Made by a program: the position numbers and the translations under genes
Notes under the pieces: model-generated
The model's input: the letters and a program-made list of their open reading frames with translations, nothing else
What the model was told of the DNA's origin: nothing
Databases searched by the model: none
From: Sedimenticola sp.
GTDB taxonomy: Bacteria; Pseudomonadota; Gammaproteobacteria; Chromatiales; Chromatiaceae
Reading direction: 5' to 3'
NCBI GenBank assembly: GCA_026196475.1
Contig: JAPHTA010000144.1
Span: forward strand, 1-41,626
DNA length: 41,626 nucleotides
In this document: positions 1-11,534 of the stretch, piece by piece
How the letters are laid out: every line of letters begins with the position of its first letter
Numbering within the stretch: the first letter of the stretch is position 1

Positions 1-1
1 A

Positions 2-1078
<1,077 letters not shown>

Positions 1079-1120
1079 ATGCCGACTGGCAACGATCAAG
1101 AGAGAAGAGGCTGATCCCCT

Positions 1121-2056
1121 ATTAAGCCGATCTTTACACAAGGCCCGTCGATTGCCGTCCGCGCGCTGCTCGCCGCGGTGCTTTCGCTCGTTCTGATGGT
1201 CATCGACCACCGCCAGCACCACCTGGAATCGGTCAGATCGGTCCTCTCAACCGCGATCTATCCCCTGCAGTACGTGGCCAACCTGCCGCTCTCAACCGGC
1301 CGCTGGCTGTCGGAAACCTTCGCCACCCGCAACCGGCTGCAGGAGGAGAACCGGGAGCTGCGCCGGAGCAACCTGCTGCTGCAGGGACGGCAACAGAAGA
1401 TGGAGGCGCTGGAGGCGGAAAACATGCGCCTGCGGGACCTGCTCGACTCCTCCTTCAAGATCGGCGACCGGGTGCTGATTGCCGAACTGGTGGCGGTCGA
1501 CATGGACCCCTATCGCCAGCTGGTTCTGCTCAACAAGGGCTCCAGCTCCGGCATCTACAAGGGTCAGCCGGTACTGCACGCCAACGCCGTGATGGGCCAG
1601 GTCATCCACGTCAACCGCTTCACCTCCTCGGTACTGATGATCACAGACGCAAGCCACGCCCTGCCGATCCAGGTCAACCGCAACGGCCTGCGCACCGTGG
1701 CCATCGGCACCGGTCGCATCAACGAGCTGGAGCTACCCAATCTGCCCAACAATGCCGACATCAGAGAGGGGGACCTGCTGGTCACCTCCGGCCTCGGGGG
1801 GCGCTTTCCCTCCGGCTACCCGGTGGCCGTGGTCACCTCGGTGGTACGCGAACCGGGTGAGCCCTTCGCCCGCATCAAGGCGCAACCCAGTGCACACCTG
1901 GAACGGGCCCGGGAGGCGCTGCTGGTGTGGACCCTGAATCCGCCGCTGACCGACGAGGAACCTGCCCGGCCGGAGACACCGGCGCGCCCCGTAGAGGCAC
2001 CATCGGAAGAGACCGGAGCGCCCCCCGCGGATACCCCTCGGGAGGCGGCACAATGA
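1121..2056 (+). CDS. mreC: rod shape-determining protein MreC (probable ATT start; the ORF track's GTG start is 1178)
   Basis: ORF between mreB and mreD; in-frame residues upstream of the GTG, (I)KPIFTQGPSIAVRALLAAVLS, match the E. coli MreC N-terminus MKPIFSRGPSLQIR; coiled coil and beta domain follow. Confidence 0.9.
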   Translation: MKPIFTQGPSIAVRALLAAVLSLVLMVIDHRQHHLESVRSVLSTAIYPLQYVANLPLSTGRWLSETFATRNRLQEENRELRRSNLLLQGRQQKMEALEAENMRLRDLLDSSFKIGDRVLIAELVAVDMDPYRQLVLLNKGSSSGIYKGQPVLHANAVMGQVIHVNRFTSSVLMITDASHALPIQVNRNGLRTVAIGTGRINELELPNLPNNADIREGDLLVTSGLGGRFPSGYPVAVVTSVVREPGEPFARIKAQPSAHLERAREALLVWTLNPPLTDEEPARPETPARPVEAPSEETGAPPADTPREAAQ

Positions 2057-2541
2057 CCCTCTCCCCCCGTCGCGGCGGCCTGATCATCCTGCTCTCGTTC
2101 GCCATCGCGCTCCTGCTCACCATCCTGCCGCTGCCGGACTGGGCGCAGATGCTCAGGCCCCAGTGGTACACCCTGGTACTGATCTACTGGACCCTGGCGC
2201 TGCCGCAGCGGGTCGGGGTCGGGGTCGGCTGGCTGGTCGGCATCATGGTTGATGTACTGAGTGGCACCCTGCTGGGCCAGCACGCCCTGTCACTGGCACT
2301 GATCGCCTACATCGTGCTGGAACTTCACCTGCGGATCCGGCTCTTTCCACTGTGGCAACAGTCGCTGACCATCCTGGTATTGCTGCTGACGGAGAAGCTG
2401 CTCTCGCTATGGGTGATGGGGGCGCTCAGCCAGCCCACGCCACCTCTATCCTACTGGGCACCGCCACTGGTCGGCATGCTGTTGTGGCCCTGGATCTTCA
2501 TCATCCTGCGCGACCTGCGGCGAAAATTCCAGGTCAGCTGA
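2053..2541 (+). CDS. mreD: rod shape-determining protein MreD
   Basis: ATGA overlap with mreC stop; hydrophobic 162-aa protein MTLSPRRGGLIILLSFAIALLL...; position in the mre operon. Confidence 0.9.
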   Translation: MTLSPRRGGLIILLSFAIALLLTILPLPDWAQMLRPQWYTLVLIYWTLALPQRVGVGVGWLVGIMVDVLSGTLLGQHALSLALIAYIVLELHLRIRLFPLWQQSLTILVLLLTEKLLSLWVMGALSQPTPPLSYWAPPLVGMLLWPWIFIILRDLRRKFQVS

Positions 2542-2543
2542 AC

Positions 2544-4388
2544 ATGTACCAGAGCACCCTGAAAGATTACCTGCGCGAGAGCCGCCTGTTCCGGGCACGC
2601 GCCCTCTCCGCGGTAGTGCTGGTGGTGGCGCCACTGCTGCTGCTGGTGTTCCACCTGGCGCAACTGCAGATCATCGATCACGACCACTTCACCACCCTGT
2701 CCCGGGACAACCGGGTCAAGGTGCAGCCACTGCCTCCCACCCGTGGCCTCATCTATGATCGTAACGGGATCATATTGGCGCAGAACCTTCCCACCCACAG
2801 CCTGGAGATTACGCCGGAGCGGGTCAGGGATCTGGAACAGACCATCGAGCAGCTGAAGCAGCTGATCCCGATCAGTGATAACGACCTGAAGCGCTTCAAC
2901 CGCCTGAAAAGTCACCAGCGCCGCTTCGACAGCATACCGATCCGGGTCCAGCTGAGCGAGGCGGAGGTGGCCCGCTTCGCGGTCAACCGGCACCTGTTTC
3001 CGGGCGTGGAGATCGAGGCCAAGCTGCTGCGGGACTACCCGCTGAAAGACGTTACCGCCCACATCCTGGGTTACGTGGGACGCATCAACAAGAAGGAGCT
3101 GCAGACCATCGATGCCTCTGCCTACTCCGGAACCGCCCATATCGGAAAAAACGGCATTGAGAAGTACTACGAAGAGACCCTGCACGGCGAGGTGGGGCTG
3201 CAGCAGGTTGAGGTCAACGCCCTCGGCCGGGTGATCCGTGTCCTGCAGAGCACGCCGCCCTCCCCCGGCATGGACCTGCACCTGACAGTGGATGCCACCC
3301 TGCAGCGTGTCGCCATGGAGGCGTTCGGTGAGGACAACGGGGCTGCGGTGGCAATCGATCCCCGCAACGGGGATATCCTGGCCCTGGTCAGCAAGCCCGG
3401 GTTCGACCCCAATCTGTTCGTGGAGGGGATCTCCACCCAGGACTATAACGCGCTGCAGACCTCCGAGGACAAGCCCCTGTTCAACCGCGCCATTCGCGGC
3501 CAGTACCCACCCGGCTCGACGGTAAAACCGTTTATCGGCCTCGGCGGTCTGGAGGTAGGACTGTTCAACCCGCAGCAGAAAAAATTCTGTCCCGGCTTCT
3601 ACCAGCTCCCCAACCACAGCCACAAGTACCGTGACTGGAAAAAAGGCGGTCACGGCGCGGTCGACATGGCGGATGCCATCATCCAGTCCTGCGACGTCTA
3701 CTTCTACGACCTGGCCCAACAGCTGGGGATCGACCAGATCTCCGCCTACCTGGCCCCGTTCGGCTTCGGCAGCCGTACCGGGATCGATATCACCGGTGAA
3801 CTGGGGGGGCTGTTGCCGACCCGGGAGTGGAAGCGGGAGAGCCGCAACCAACCCTGGTATCCGGGCGAAACATTGATCACCGGTATCGGCCAGGGCTACT
3901 TTCTGATCACCCCGTTGCAACTGGCCAGCGCCACTGCCACCCTGGCCAGCCGTGGCAACCGGATCCGACCACGGATTGTCAGCTCCATACAGCAGGGCAG
4001 TGACGGGCCGCCCCATAACCAGCCAATCACCCCGCTCTCCCCTGTCGAAAAACAGTCTCAGGGCAACTGGGACAGCATCATCGAGGCCATGCTGGAGGTC
4101 ACCGAAGGACTGCGCGGGACCGCCCGGCGAATTCGCAACGATCACTACCGGATCGCCGGCAAGACGGGAACCGCACAGGTATTCACGGTCAAACAGGAGG
4201 AGGAGTACGACGAGGAGAAGATCGACAAGAAGATGCGCGACCACGCCCTGTTTATCGCGTTTGCCCCGGCACTCGAACCGCGTATTGCGGTAGCGGTGAT
4301 TGTCGAGAACGGCGGTCACGGCGGCTCGGTGGCAGCACCCATCGCCAAGGCGATCATGGATCACTACCTGCTCAAGGCAAAGAGCTGA
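2544..4388 (+). CDS. mrdA: peptidoglycan D,D-transpeptidase MrdA (PBP2)
   Basis: Transpeptidase motifs GQYPPGSTVKPF and AGKTGTAQVF; N-terminal TM; between mreD and rodA; ATG at 2544. Confidence 0.96.
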   Translation: MYQSTLKDYLRESRLFRARALSAVVLVVAPLLLLVFHLAQLQIIDHDHFTTLSRDNRVKVQPLPPTRGLIYDRNGIILAQNLPTHSLEITPERVRDLEQTIEQLKQLIPISDNDLKRFNRLKSHQRRFDSIPIRVQLSEAEVARFAVNRHLFPGVEIEAKLLRDYPLKDVTAHILGYVGRINKKELQTIDASAYSGTAHIGKNGIEKYYEETLHGEVGLQQVEVNALGRVIRVLQSTPPSPGMDLHLTVDATLQRVAMEAFGEDNGAAVAIDPRNGDILALVSKPGFDPNLFVEGISTQDYNALQTSEDKPLFNRAIRGQYPPGSTVKPFIGLGGLEVGLFNPQQKKFCPGFYQLPNHSHKYRDWKKGGHGAVDMADAIIQSCDVYFYDLAQQLGIDQISAYLAPFGFGSRTGIDITGELGGLLPTREWKRESRNQPWYPGETLITGIGQGYFLITPLQLASATATLASRGNRIRPRIVSSIQQGSDGPPHNQPITPLSPVEKQSQGNWDSIIEAMLEVTEGLRGTARRIRNDHYRIAGKTGTAQVFTVKQEEEYDEEKIDKKMRDHALFIAFAPALEPRIAVAVIVENGGHGGSVAAPIAKAIMDHYLLKAKS

Positions 4389-5524
4389 TGGCACACTACC
4401 AGCCAAGCGGACTGCCCGAATCCAACCCGACCAAGGCGGAAGGCCTGCTGGCCGACCTGCACCTGGACCTGCCCCTGCTCACTGGCCTGCTGTTGCTGTG
4501 CGGCTTCGGACTGGTGATCCTCTACAGCGCCAGCGGACAGGACATGGCGGTGATGGAACGCCAGGCGATCCGGCTGGCGGTCGCCTTCGTGGTGATGATT
4601 GCGGTTGCCCAGGTACCCCCCACCACCCTGAGACGCTGGGCGCCCTGGCTGTTCGCCGCTGGGATTCTGATGCTGGTGGCGGTACTGGTCGCCGGGCAGG
4701 TGGGCAAGGGTGCCCAGCGCTGGCTCAATCTCGGTCTGTTCCGCTTCCAGCCATCCGAACTGGTAAAGCTGGCAGTGCCCATGATGATCGCCTGGTTCCT
4801 GGCCGAGAAGTCGCTGCCACCGCGTTGGAACCGCCTGTTGATAGCCGGCATCATGATCCTGGTGCCGGTGCTGCTGATCGCCAAACAGCCGGATCTCGGC
4901 ACCTCCCTTCTGGTCGCCAGCGCCGGTATCTTCGTCCTCTTTCTGGCCGGCCTCAGCTGGCGCTTCATCGGCGGCATGCTGATCACCGCGATCCCGGTCG
5001 CCCTGGCGCTCTGGGAATGGGGCATGCGGGACTACCAGCGCAACCGGGTACTCACCTTCCTCAACCCTGAACGGGACCCCCTGGGCACCGGCTACCACAT
5101 CATCCAGTCCAAGATCGCCATCGGCTCCGGCGGGCTCTACGGCAAAGGCTGGCTCAACGGCACCCAGTCCTACCTCGACTTTCTGCCCGAGGGCACCACG
5201 GATTTTATCTTTGCCGTGCTGGCAGAGGAGTTCGGCTTCACCGGCATCCTGATGCTGCTGGCGATCTACCTGTTCATCATCCTGCGTGGCCTCTATATCG
5301 CCAGCCAGGCACAGGACACCTTCAGCCGACTGCTGGGGGGCGCCGTCACCCTGGTCTTTTTCGTCTACCTGTTTGTCAATACCGGCATGGTCAGCGGGAT
5401 ACTGCCGGTGGTCGGGGTACCACTGCCCCTGGTCAGCTACGGTGGCACGTCACTGGTGACCATCATGGCCGGGTTCGGTATCCTGATGTCAATCCATACA
5501 CACCGGAAGCTGCTGCCCACCTGA
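4388..5524 (+). CDS. rodA: rod shape-determining protein RodA (SEDS family)
   Basis: SEDS motifs KGAQRWLNLGLFRFQPSELVKLA and GVPLPLVSYGGTSLVTIM; 1-nt overlap with mrdA. Confidence 0.97.
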   Translation: MAHYQPSGLPESNPTKAEGLLADLHLDLPLLTGLLLLCGFGLVILYSASGQDMAVMERQAIRLAVAFVVMIAVAQVPPTTLRRWAPWLFAAGILMLVAVLVAGQVGKGAQRWLNLGLFRFQPSELVKLAVPMMIAWFLAEKSLPPRWNRLLIAGIMILVPVLLIAKQPDLGTSLLVASAGIFVLFLAGLSWRFIGGMLITAIPVALALWEWGMRDYQRNRVLTFLNPERDPLGTGYHIIQSKIAIGSGGLYGKGWLNGTQSYLDFLPEGTTDFIFAVLAEEFGFTGILMLLAIYLFIILRGLYIASQAQDTFSRLLGGAVTLVFFVYLFVNTGMVSGILPVVGVPLPLVSYGGTSLVTIMAGFGILMSIHTHRKLLPT

Positions 5525-5551
5525 GACGGGCACTTTAACAAGGAACCAGCC

Positions 5552-6556
5552 ATGCCCAAGCGCATTTTGCTCCTCGCTACACTGGCACTCTCAATGCTCG
5601 CCGTGCCGCTTACCGGCACCACCAGCCAGCAGCCCGAGACAGTCGAACTGGTGCAGGAGCTGGTCGAGGAGCAAGGCTACGACGCCGAAACCCTGCGGCG
5701 GCTGCTGGCCACTGCACAACGTAGTCAGCGGGTGATCGACAGCCTGGACCGACCAGCAGAGACGGTACTCACCTGGAAGACCTACCGCCCGATTTTCCTC
5801 AAGCAGAGCCGTATCGAGGCCGGCGTGGCGTACTGGCGCAAGCATGAGACCACCCTGAAACGGGCCGAGGAGGTCTACGGAGTGGCGCCGGAGATGATCG
5901 TCGCCATTATCGGCGTGGAGACCTTTTACGGCCGTCGCCCGGGAAACATTCCGGTCCTGGACGCCCTCTACACCCAGGCCTACCACTACCCCCGGCGCCA
6001 CAAGTTCGGTCGCTCACAGCTGAAGGCGTTTCTGCAGATCCTGATGGAGGAGGAGATGGAGCCGGGGATGGCGGTGGGTTCCTACGCCGGGGCCATGGGC
6101 ACGCCCCAGTTTATCCCCACCAGCTACCTCCACTTCGCGGTGGATTTCGACCAGGATGGCAAGCGGGATATCTGGAACAACGATGTCGATGTCATCGGCA
6201 GCGTGGCCAACTATTTCAAGCGTCACCAGTGGCAGAAAGGTGCGCCGGTCGCCCTGCCGATCGATCCCCTGGCGGCGGACTCCCCGCACTACGTAGAGCC
6301 GGCCCAACGCACCGCCCGGCCGGAGGTCACCCTGGCCGAACTGAAAGCCGAGGGCGTGGCGCTTCCGGACCACCTGCCGGATGAGTACAAGGCAACGGTT
6401 ATCAACCTGCAGGGAGCGGACGGCAACGAGTTCTGGCTCGGGCTGGATAACTTCTACACCATCACCCGCTACAACCACAGCAATCTCTACGCCATGGCCG
6501 CCTACCAGCTGAGCCAGGAGATCCTGCAGCTGAAGACGAGGACCGATCCAAAGTGA
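5552..6556 (+). CDS. mltB: lytic murein transglycosylase B
   Basis: MltB/SLT_2 motifs IVAIIGVETFYGRRPG and GSYAGAMGTPQFIPTSYLHFAVDFDQDGKRDIW. Confidence 0.95.
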   Translation: MPKRILLLATLALSMLAVPLTGTTSQQPETVELVQELVEEQGYDAETLRRLLATAQRSQRVIDSLDRPAETVLTWKTYRPIFLKQSRIEAGVAYWRKHETTLKRAEEVYGVAPEMIVAIIGVETFYGRRPGNIPVLDALYTQAYHYPRRHKFGRSQLKAFLQILMEEEMEPGMAVGSYAGAMGTPQFIPTSYLHFAVDFDQDGKRDIWNNDVDVIGSVANYFKRHQWQKGAPVALPIDPLAADSPHYVEPAQRTARPEVTLAELKAEGVALPDHLPDEYKATVINLQGADGNEFWLGLDNFYTITRYNHSNLYAMAAYQLSQEILQLKTRTDPK

Positions 6557-7389
6557 ATCCCGGCCGACTTCTGTGCGCACTCTGCCTGGCGACACTGGTC
6601 GCCGGATGCTCCGTACGCCCGCCTGCCCCGCCGGGGGAGATCGGGGATGGCGCACCGGCGCGCCGACTCAACCCGGCACAGATCGCCGATGCCGTCCCCC
6701 GTGCCGAGCCAAGAAGCAAACGAGGCAACCCGGCCTCTTACGTAGTCATGGGACAGCGCTACCACACCCTGGCCAGCAGCCGCGACTACGTTGAGCGCGG
6801 CATCGCCTCCTGGTACGGCACCAAGTTCCATGGCCGCACCACCAGTAGCGGCGAGCCCTACGACATGTATGCCATGACCGCCGCCCACAAGAGCCTGCCA
6901 CTGCCCACCTACGTGCAGGTGACCAACCTGCGCAACGGTCGCAGTGCCGTGGTCAAGGTCAACGACCGGGGACCGTTCCACGACAACCGGCTGATCGACC
7001 TCTCCTACGCCGCCGCCACCAAGCTGGGCATCCTGGCCCAGGGTACCGGCCTGGTCGAGGTACGGGCGATCGATCCCGGGGCGCCCCTGCGCCAGGCCAG
7101 CCTGCCGGCCGGCGACACCACAATTACAACAAGGCCGACGCCCTCTGCGGTGGAGCCCGGCCTGTTTATCCAGGTCGGCGCCTTCAGTAACCGCATCAAT
7201 GCCGACCGCCTGCAGCAGAAGCTTGCCCGCTCCCTTGGCGAGCGGATCCGGATCCAACAGGCCGACCACCAGGGACAGGCCATCTTCCGGGTGCAGATCG
7301 GCCCTCTGGCCAGTGTCGACCAGGTAGACAACCTGACCCTCGACCTGCCACGCCTTGGTATCCTGGAGACCCAGGTGGTGATTGACTAG
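6553..7389 (+). CDS. rlpA: septal ring lytic transglycosylase RlpA family lipoprotein
   Basis: Lipobox LVAGC; DPBB motif GIASWYGTKFHGRTTSSGEPYDMYAMTAAHKSLPLPTYV; C-terminal SPOR-like domain; GTG start overlapping mltB stop. Confidence 0.94.
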   Translation: MNPGRLLCALCLATLVAGCSVRPPAPPGEIGDGAPARRLNPAQIADAVPRAEPRSKRGNPASYVVMGQRYHTLASSRDYVERGIASWYGTKFHGRTTSSGEPYDMYAMTAAHKSLPLPTYVQVTNLRNGRSAVVKVNDRGPFHDNRLIDLSYAAATKLGILAQGTGLVEVRAIDPGAPLRQASLPAGDTTITTRPTPSAVEPGLFIQVGAFSNRINADRLQQKLARSLGERIRIQQADHQGQAIFRVQIGPLASVDQVDNLTLDLPRLGILETQVVID

Positions 7390-7556
7390 AAGTCCCGGCA
7401 ACGCCCCACGCTTCAAAACACCCACAGCATGGCGCGTGAAGCCCGCTTCAGTTTTCCAGCTGCATTCAGGTTAGAATGGCCGCACACCGGACCGAACCAC
7501 ACCGGTGCCAGGCTGTCTCAAGCTGCTCAGATACCAGCAACGGAATAAGGAATAAA

Positions 7557-8708
7557 ATGTTCGTACGTGCCATCCGACCACCTGTTCTCCTGCTCCTCGC
7601 TCTTGTCGCCCTGTGCCTGCCGTGGCTTGTCGCGGCAGCCCCGATACCGGCTCCGCCCAGTATCGCCGCCAGCGGCCATCTGCTGATCGATTTCGACAGC
7701 GGCCAGGTGCTCTCCGAATCCAATGCCGAGCAACCCCTTGAACCGGCCAGCCTGACCAAGATCATGACCGCCTACGTGGTGATGCGGGAATTGAAAGCCG
7801 GTAACGTGAAGCTGCAGGACCAGGTGCATGTGAGCAAGAAGGCGTGGCGCACTCCGGGGTCCCGGATGTTCATCGAGGTGGACACCAGAGTGACCCTGGA
7901 GGATCTGCTCAAGGGAATGATCATCCAGTCCGGAAACGATGCCAGCGTGGCCCTGGCGGAACATATCGCCGGTAGCGAGGAGACCTTCGCCAACCTGATG
8001 AACGAGCACGCCAGACGCCTGGGCATGAGCAACACCCACTTCGCCAACAGCACCGGCCTGCCTGCCGAGGGCCACCTGACCACGGCGCGGGATATCGCCC
8101 GGGTGACCCGGGCCACGATCCACGAGTTTCCCGAGCTTTACCGCTGGTATGCGGTACGCGAGTTTACCTACAACGACATCAAGCAGCACAATCGGAACAA
8201 ACTGCTGTGGCGGGACGACGCGGTGGACGGCGTCAAGACCGGACATACCGAGGCCGCCGGTTTCTGCCTGGTAGCATCGGCACAGAAAGAGGGCATGCGC
8301 CTGATCTCGGTGGTGATGGGAACCAGCAGCGAAGACGCCCGTGCCAGGGAGAGCCAGGCACTGCTCAATTACGGATTCCGCTTTTTCGAAACCCACCGCC
8401 TCTACGGCGCCGGGGACAAGCTGGCCGACAGCCGGGTCTGGAAAGGCGAGCGTGAGCAACTGGCGCTGGGCCTGTCCCAGGACCTGCATATCACCATACC
8501 GCGCCGTCAATACAAGAACCTGAAAGCCAACATGACCATCAAGCCCAGGATCATGGCCCCGGTCAGCCAGGGCGAACTGCTGGGCAAGGTGACCATCGAG
8601 CTGGAGGGCGACACGGTGGCCGAGAGTGACCTGGTGGCACTGCAATCGATCGCTGAGGGAGGGATCCTGCAGAATATCAAGGACACCGTGCTGCTGTGGC
8701 TGGAGTAG
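7557..8708 (+). CDS. dacA: D-alanyl-D-alanine carboxypeptidase (PBP5/6 type)
   Basis: SxxK motif EPASLTKIMTAYV, SGN motif (QSGNDASVALAEH), KTG motif DGVKTGHTEAAGFCLVAS; signal peptide; ATG at 7557. Confidence 0.95.
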   Translation: MFVRAIRPPVLLLLALVALCLPWLVAAAPIPAPPSIAASGHLLIDFDSGQVLSESNAEQPLEPASLTKIMTAYVVMRELKAGNVKLQDQVHVSKKAWRTPGSRMFIEVDTRVTLEDLLKGMIIQSGNDASVALAEHIAGSEETFANLMNEHARRLGMSNTHFANSTGLPAEGHLTTARDIARVTRATIHEFPELYRWYAVREFTYNDIKQHNRNKLLWRDDAVDGVKTGHTEAAGFCLVASAQKEGMRLISVVMGTSSEDARARESQALLNYGFRFFETHRLYGAGDKLADSRVWKGEREQLALGLSQDLHITIPRRQYKNLKANMTIKPRIMAPVSQGELLGKVTIELEGDTVAESDLVALQSIAEGGILQNIKDTVLLWLE

Positions 8709-8724
8709 GGAGACGACAGGCACC

Positions 8725-9606
8725 ATGTCCGATGCAACCCTGCCTCTTGTCTACCTGAACGGCCGGTTCCTCCCGCCCGACGAGGCCAGAATCCCGGTCA
8801 TGGACCGGGGGTTCCTGTTTGGCGACGGGGTCTATGAAGTGATCCCCTGTTACGGCGGCAGGCTGTTCCGCCTGCAACACCACCTACAGCGGCTGGACAG
8901 CAGCTTGCGGGCAATCCGTATGCAAAACCCCCTGGCCCACGACCAATGGCAGGCGCTCCTCGAGAAGCTGGTGCAGCAGTTACCGGGTGCTGACCAGTCG
9001 GTCTACCTGCAGGTGACCCGGGGCAGCACCGGGCAGCGCGACCAGGCGATACCGGCCGGGGTCGCACCAACCCTGTTCTGCATGACCCAGCCAGCGGTCT
9101 ACCCGGACCCCGATACCCTGGTCCGGGGCGTCAGCGCGGTAACCCGGCCGGACATCCGCTGGCAACGCTGCGATATCAAGGCGATCACCCTGCTGGCCAA
9201 TGTCCTGCTACGCAGCGAGGCCACCGAGCTGGGCGCGGCGGAGGCGATCCTGATTCGTGACGGCAACGCTCTCGAGGGCGCTGCCAGCAACCTGTTCATG
9301 GTGCGCGACGGCACCATCACCACGCCACCGAAAAGCGCTCACCTGCTGCCGGGCATCACCCGGGACCTGGTAATCGAACTGGCCGCGGCCCATCACCTGC
9401 CCTTCCGGGAGGCGGATATCCCGGTAGCGGAACTGCAGCAGGCGGAGGAGATCTGGATCACCAGCTCCAGCAGGGAGGTGACCGCAGTGGTGGAACTGGA
9501 CAGCCGGCCGGTTGGAAACGGCACACCCGGCCCCATCTACAGGCGCATGACCGGGCTCTACGGAGACTACAAACAGCGCCTGCAAACCCCTGACGACGTT
9601 ACCTGA
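8725..9606 (+). CDS. dat: D-amino acid aminotransferase (class IV PLP aminotransferase)
   Basis: VYLNGRFLPPDEARIPVMDRGFLFGDGVYEVI and EAILIRDGNALEGAASNLFMV are typical class IV motifs; exact substrate inferred. Confidence 0.85.
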   Translation: MSDATLPLVYLNGRFLPPDEARIPVMDRGFLFGDGVYEVIPCYGGRLFRLQHHLQRLDSSLRAIRMQNPLAHDQWQALLEKLVQQLPGADQSVYLQVTRGSTGQRDQAIPAGVAPTLFCMTQPAVYPDPDTLVRGVSAVTRPDIRWQRCDIKAITLLANVLLRSEATELGAAEAILIRDGNALEGAASNLFMVRDGTITTPPKSAHLLPGITRDLVIELAAAHHLPFREADIPVAELQQAEEIWITSSSREVTAVVELDSRPVGNGTPGPIYRRMTGLYGDYKQRLQTPDDVT

Positions 9607-9607
9607 G

Positions 9608-9880
9608 ATGAACAGCGATAACGAAACCCTGATGCAGTTCCCCTGCCACTTCTCGGTCAAGGCAATGGGGCTGGCATCCCACGACGACTTCGAAGCCCTT
9701 GTGGTGGAGATCGTCTCCACCCATGTTCCGGACCTGGAGCAGGACGCCAGTCGCGCCCGGGCCAGCAAAAACGGCAAATACTTGTCGGTCACGGTCACCT
9801 TCCAGGCCACCAGCAAGGCGCAGCTGGACGCCATCTACTACGCCCTGACCGAGCACCGGGATGTGCTCATGAGCCTGTAA
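9608..9880 (+). CDS. ybeD: UPF0250/DUF493 protein YbeD
   Basis: 90-aa protein with [11 protein letters not shown]; located directly before lipB. Confidence 0.9.
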   Translation: MNSDNETLMQFPCHFSVKAMGLASHDDFEALVVEIVSTHVPDLEQDASRARASKNGKYLSVTVTFQATSKAQLDAIYYALTEHRDVLMSL

Positions 9881-10548
9881 TGGCGGGCCGCCCGCCAGCC
9901 CCTCGCATCCGCCGGCTCGGCACCCGGGACTACGAACCCGTGTGGCACGAGATGCAGCACTTCACGGACCACCGCAACGACTCCACACCGGACGAAATCT
10001 GGCTGCTGCAGCATCCGCCTGTATTCACCCTGGGCCAGGCCGGCAAACCGGAACACCTGCTCGACCCCGGTGACATACCGGTGGTCCGCAGCGACCGCGG
10101 TGGCCAGGTCACCTACCATGGCCCGGGACAGCTGGTGGCCTACCTGCTGCTCAACCTGCGCCGCCACCGGCTCGGAGTGCGGCAACTGGTGAACCTGATC
10201 GAACAGGGCCTGGTCGACCTCCTTGCCGACTACCGGATCGAGGCTGCGGCACGGCCCGACGCCCCGGGAGTCTACGTGGAGGGGCGCAAGATCGCCTCCC
10301 TCGGCCTGCGGGTGCGGCGTGGTTGCAGCTTTCACGGCCTGGCGCTGAACGTGGACATGGATCTTGAACCGTTCAGCCGCATCAACCCCTGCGGTTATCC
10401 CGACCTGGAAGTGACCCAACTGAAAGAGCTTGCCGGCGCAGTCAGCATCGACAAGGTGGCCGAGCAGCTGACTGACCACATCCTGCGGCGTCTCGGCTAC
10501 AATCAGGACCAACAGGCCAGGCATAACAACGAGACATCCACCCCATGA
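9880..10548 (+). CDS. lipB: octanoyltransferase LipB
   Basis: Motifs [63 protein letters not shown]. Confidence 0.96.
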   Translation: MAGRPPAPRIRRLGTRDYEPVWHEMQHFTDHRNDSTPDEIWLLQHPPVFTLGQAGKPEHLLDPGDIPVVRSDRGGQVTYHGPGQLVAYLLLNLRRHRLGVRQLVNLIEQGLVDLLADYRIEAAARPDAPGVYVEGRKIASLGLRVRRGCSFHGLALNVDMDLEPFSRINPCGYPDLEVTQLKELAGAVSIDKVAEQLTDHILRRLGYNQDQQARHNNETSTP

Positions 10549-11531
10549 GCAAAGCAGACGACCATACCGCGCCCTCCCGTCTCACCCCGGAGACCCACCA
10601 GCGTGGCAGCGAGAAGCTGTCCCGCATCCCGGTCAAGGTGGAACAGACCCGGGAGATGCCGCGCAAGCCGGCCTGGATCCGGGCCAGGATGCCCACCGGC
10701 GAACGAGTCGGGCAGATCAAGAAGATCCTGCGCCAGAGCCATCTCAGCTCGGTGTGCGAGGAGGCCGCCTGCCCCAACCTGGGTGAATGCTTCAGCCACG
10801 GCACCGCCACCTTCATGATCATGGGTGATATCTGCACCCGGCGCTGTCCGTTCTGCGACGTGGCCCACGGCAAGCCGCTGCCACTGGATCCGAACGAGCC
10901 GGAGGAGTTGGCCCAGGCGGTGAAGGCGATGCAGCTGCGCTACGTGGTGGTCACCTCGGTGGACCGGGACGACCTGCGGGACGGCGGCGCAGGCCACTTC
11001 GTGGCCTGCATCGAGGCCCTGCGCCGACTCAACCCGGAGACCCGGGTGGAGATCCTGGTACCCGACTTCCGGGGCCGCATGCAGCCGGCCCTGGCTGCTT
11101 TTGAAGAAACCCGGCCCGACGTCTTCAACCACAATCTCGAAACCGTACCCCGGCTCTACCGCCAAGCCCGACCCGGAGCCGATTACCAAGGATCGCTCGA
11201 CCTGCTGGACCGGTTCAAGACGGCCCACCCCGAGGTGCAGACCAAATCCGGGCTGATGCTGGGTCTGGGGGAGGAGATCGACGAGGTGCTGCAGGTGATG
11301 CGGGACCTGCGCCGGCACCAGGTCAACATGCTGACCCTGGGCCAGTACCTGCAGCCGAGCCGGGACCACCTGCCGGTGGCCCGCTTTGTCACCCCGCAGG
11401 AGTTTGACCAGCTACGCCAGGCCGGCGAGGAGATGGGCTTCTCCAACGTCGCCAGCGGCCCCATGGTACGCTCCTCCTACCACGCCGACCTGCAGGCCAA
11501 CCCCCTGCTCGACACCCATCTCGAGGAGTGA
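10545..11531 (+). CDS. lipA: lipoyl synthase LipA
   Basis: Cluster motifs [12 protein letters not shown] and [11 protein letters not shown]-terminal MVRSSYHAD. Confidence 0.97.
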   Translation: MSKADDHTAPSRLTPETHQRGSEKLSRIPVKVEQTREMPRKPAWIRARMPTGERVGQIKKILRQSHLSSVCEEAACPNLGECFSHGTATFMIMGDICTRRCPFCDVAHGKPLPLDPNEPEELAQAVKAMQLRYVVVTSVDRDDLRDGGAGHFVACIEALRRLNPETRVEILVPDFRGRMQPALAAFEETRPDVFNHNLETVPRLYRQARPGADYQGSLDLLDRFKTAHPEVQTKSGLMLGLGEEIDEVLQVMRDLRRHQVNMLTLGQYLQPSRDHLPVARFVTPQEFDQLRQAGEEMGFSNVASGPMVRSSYHADLQANPLLDTHLEE

Positions 11532-11534
11532 ACC

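Noticed and set aside
2451-4406. 651-aa minus-strand ORF opposite mrdA
   Set aside because: Antisense shadow of a strongly recognisable PBP2 gene in GC-rich DNA; translation has no coherent domain.
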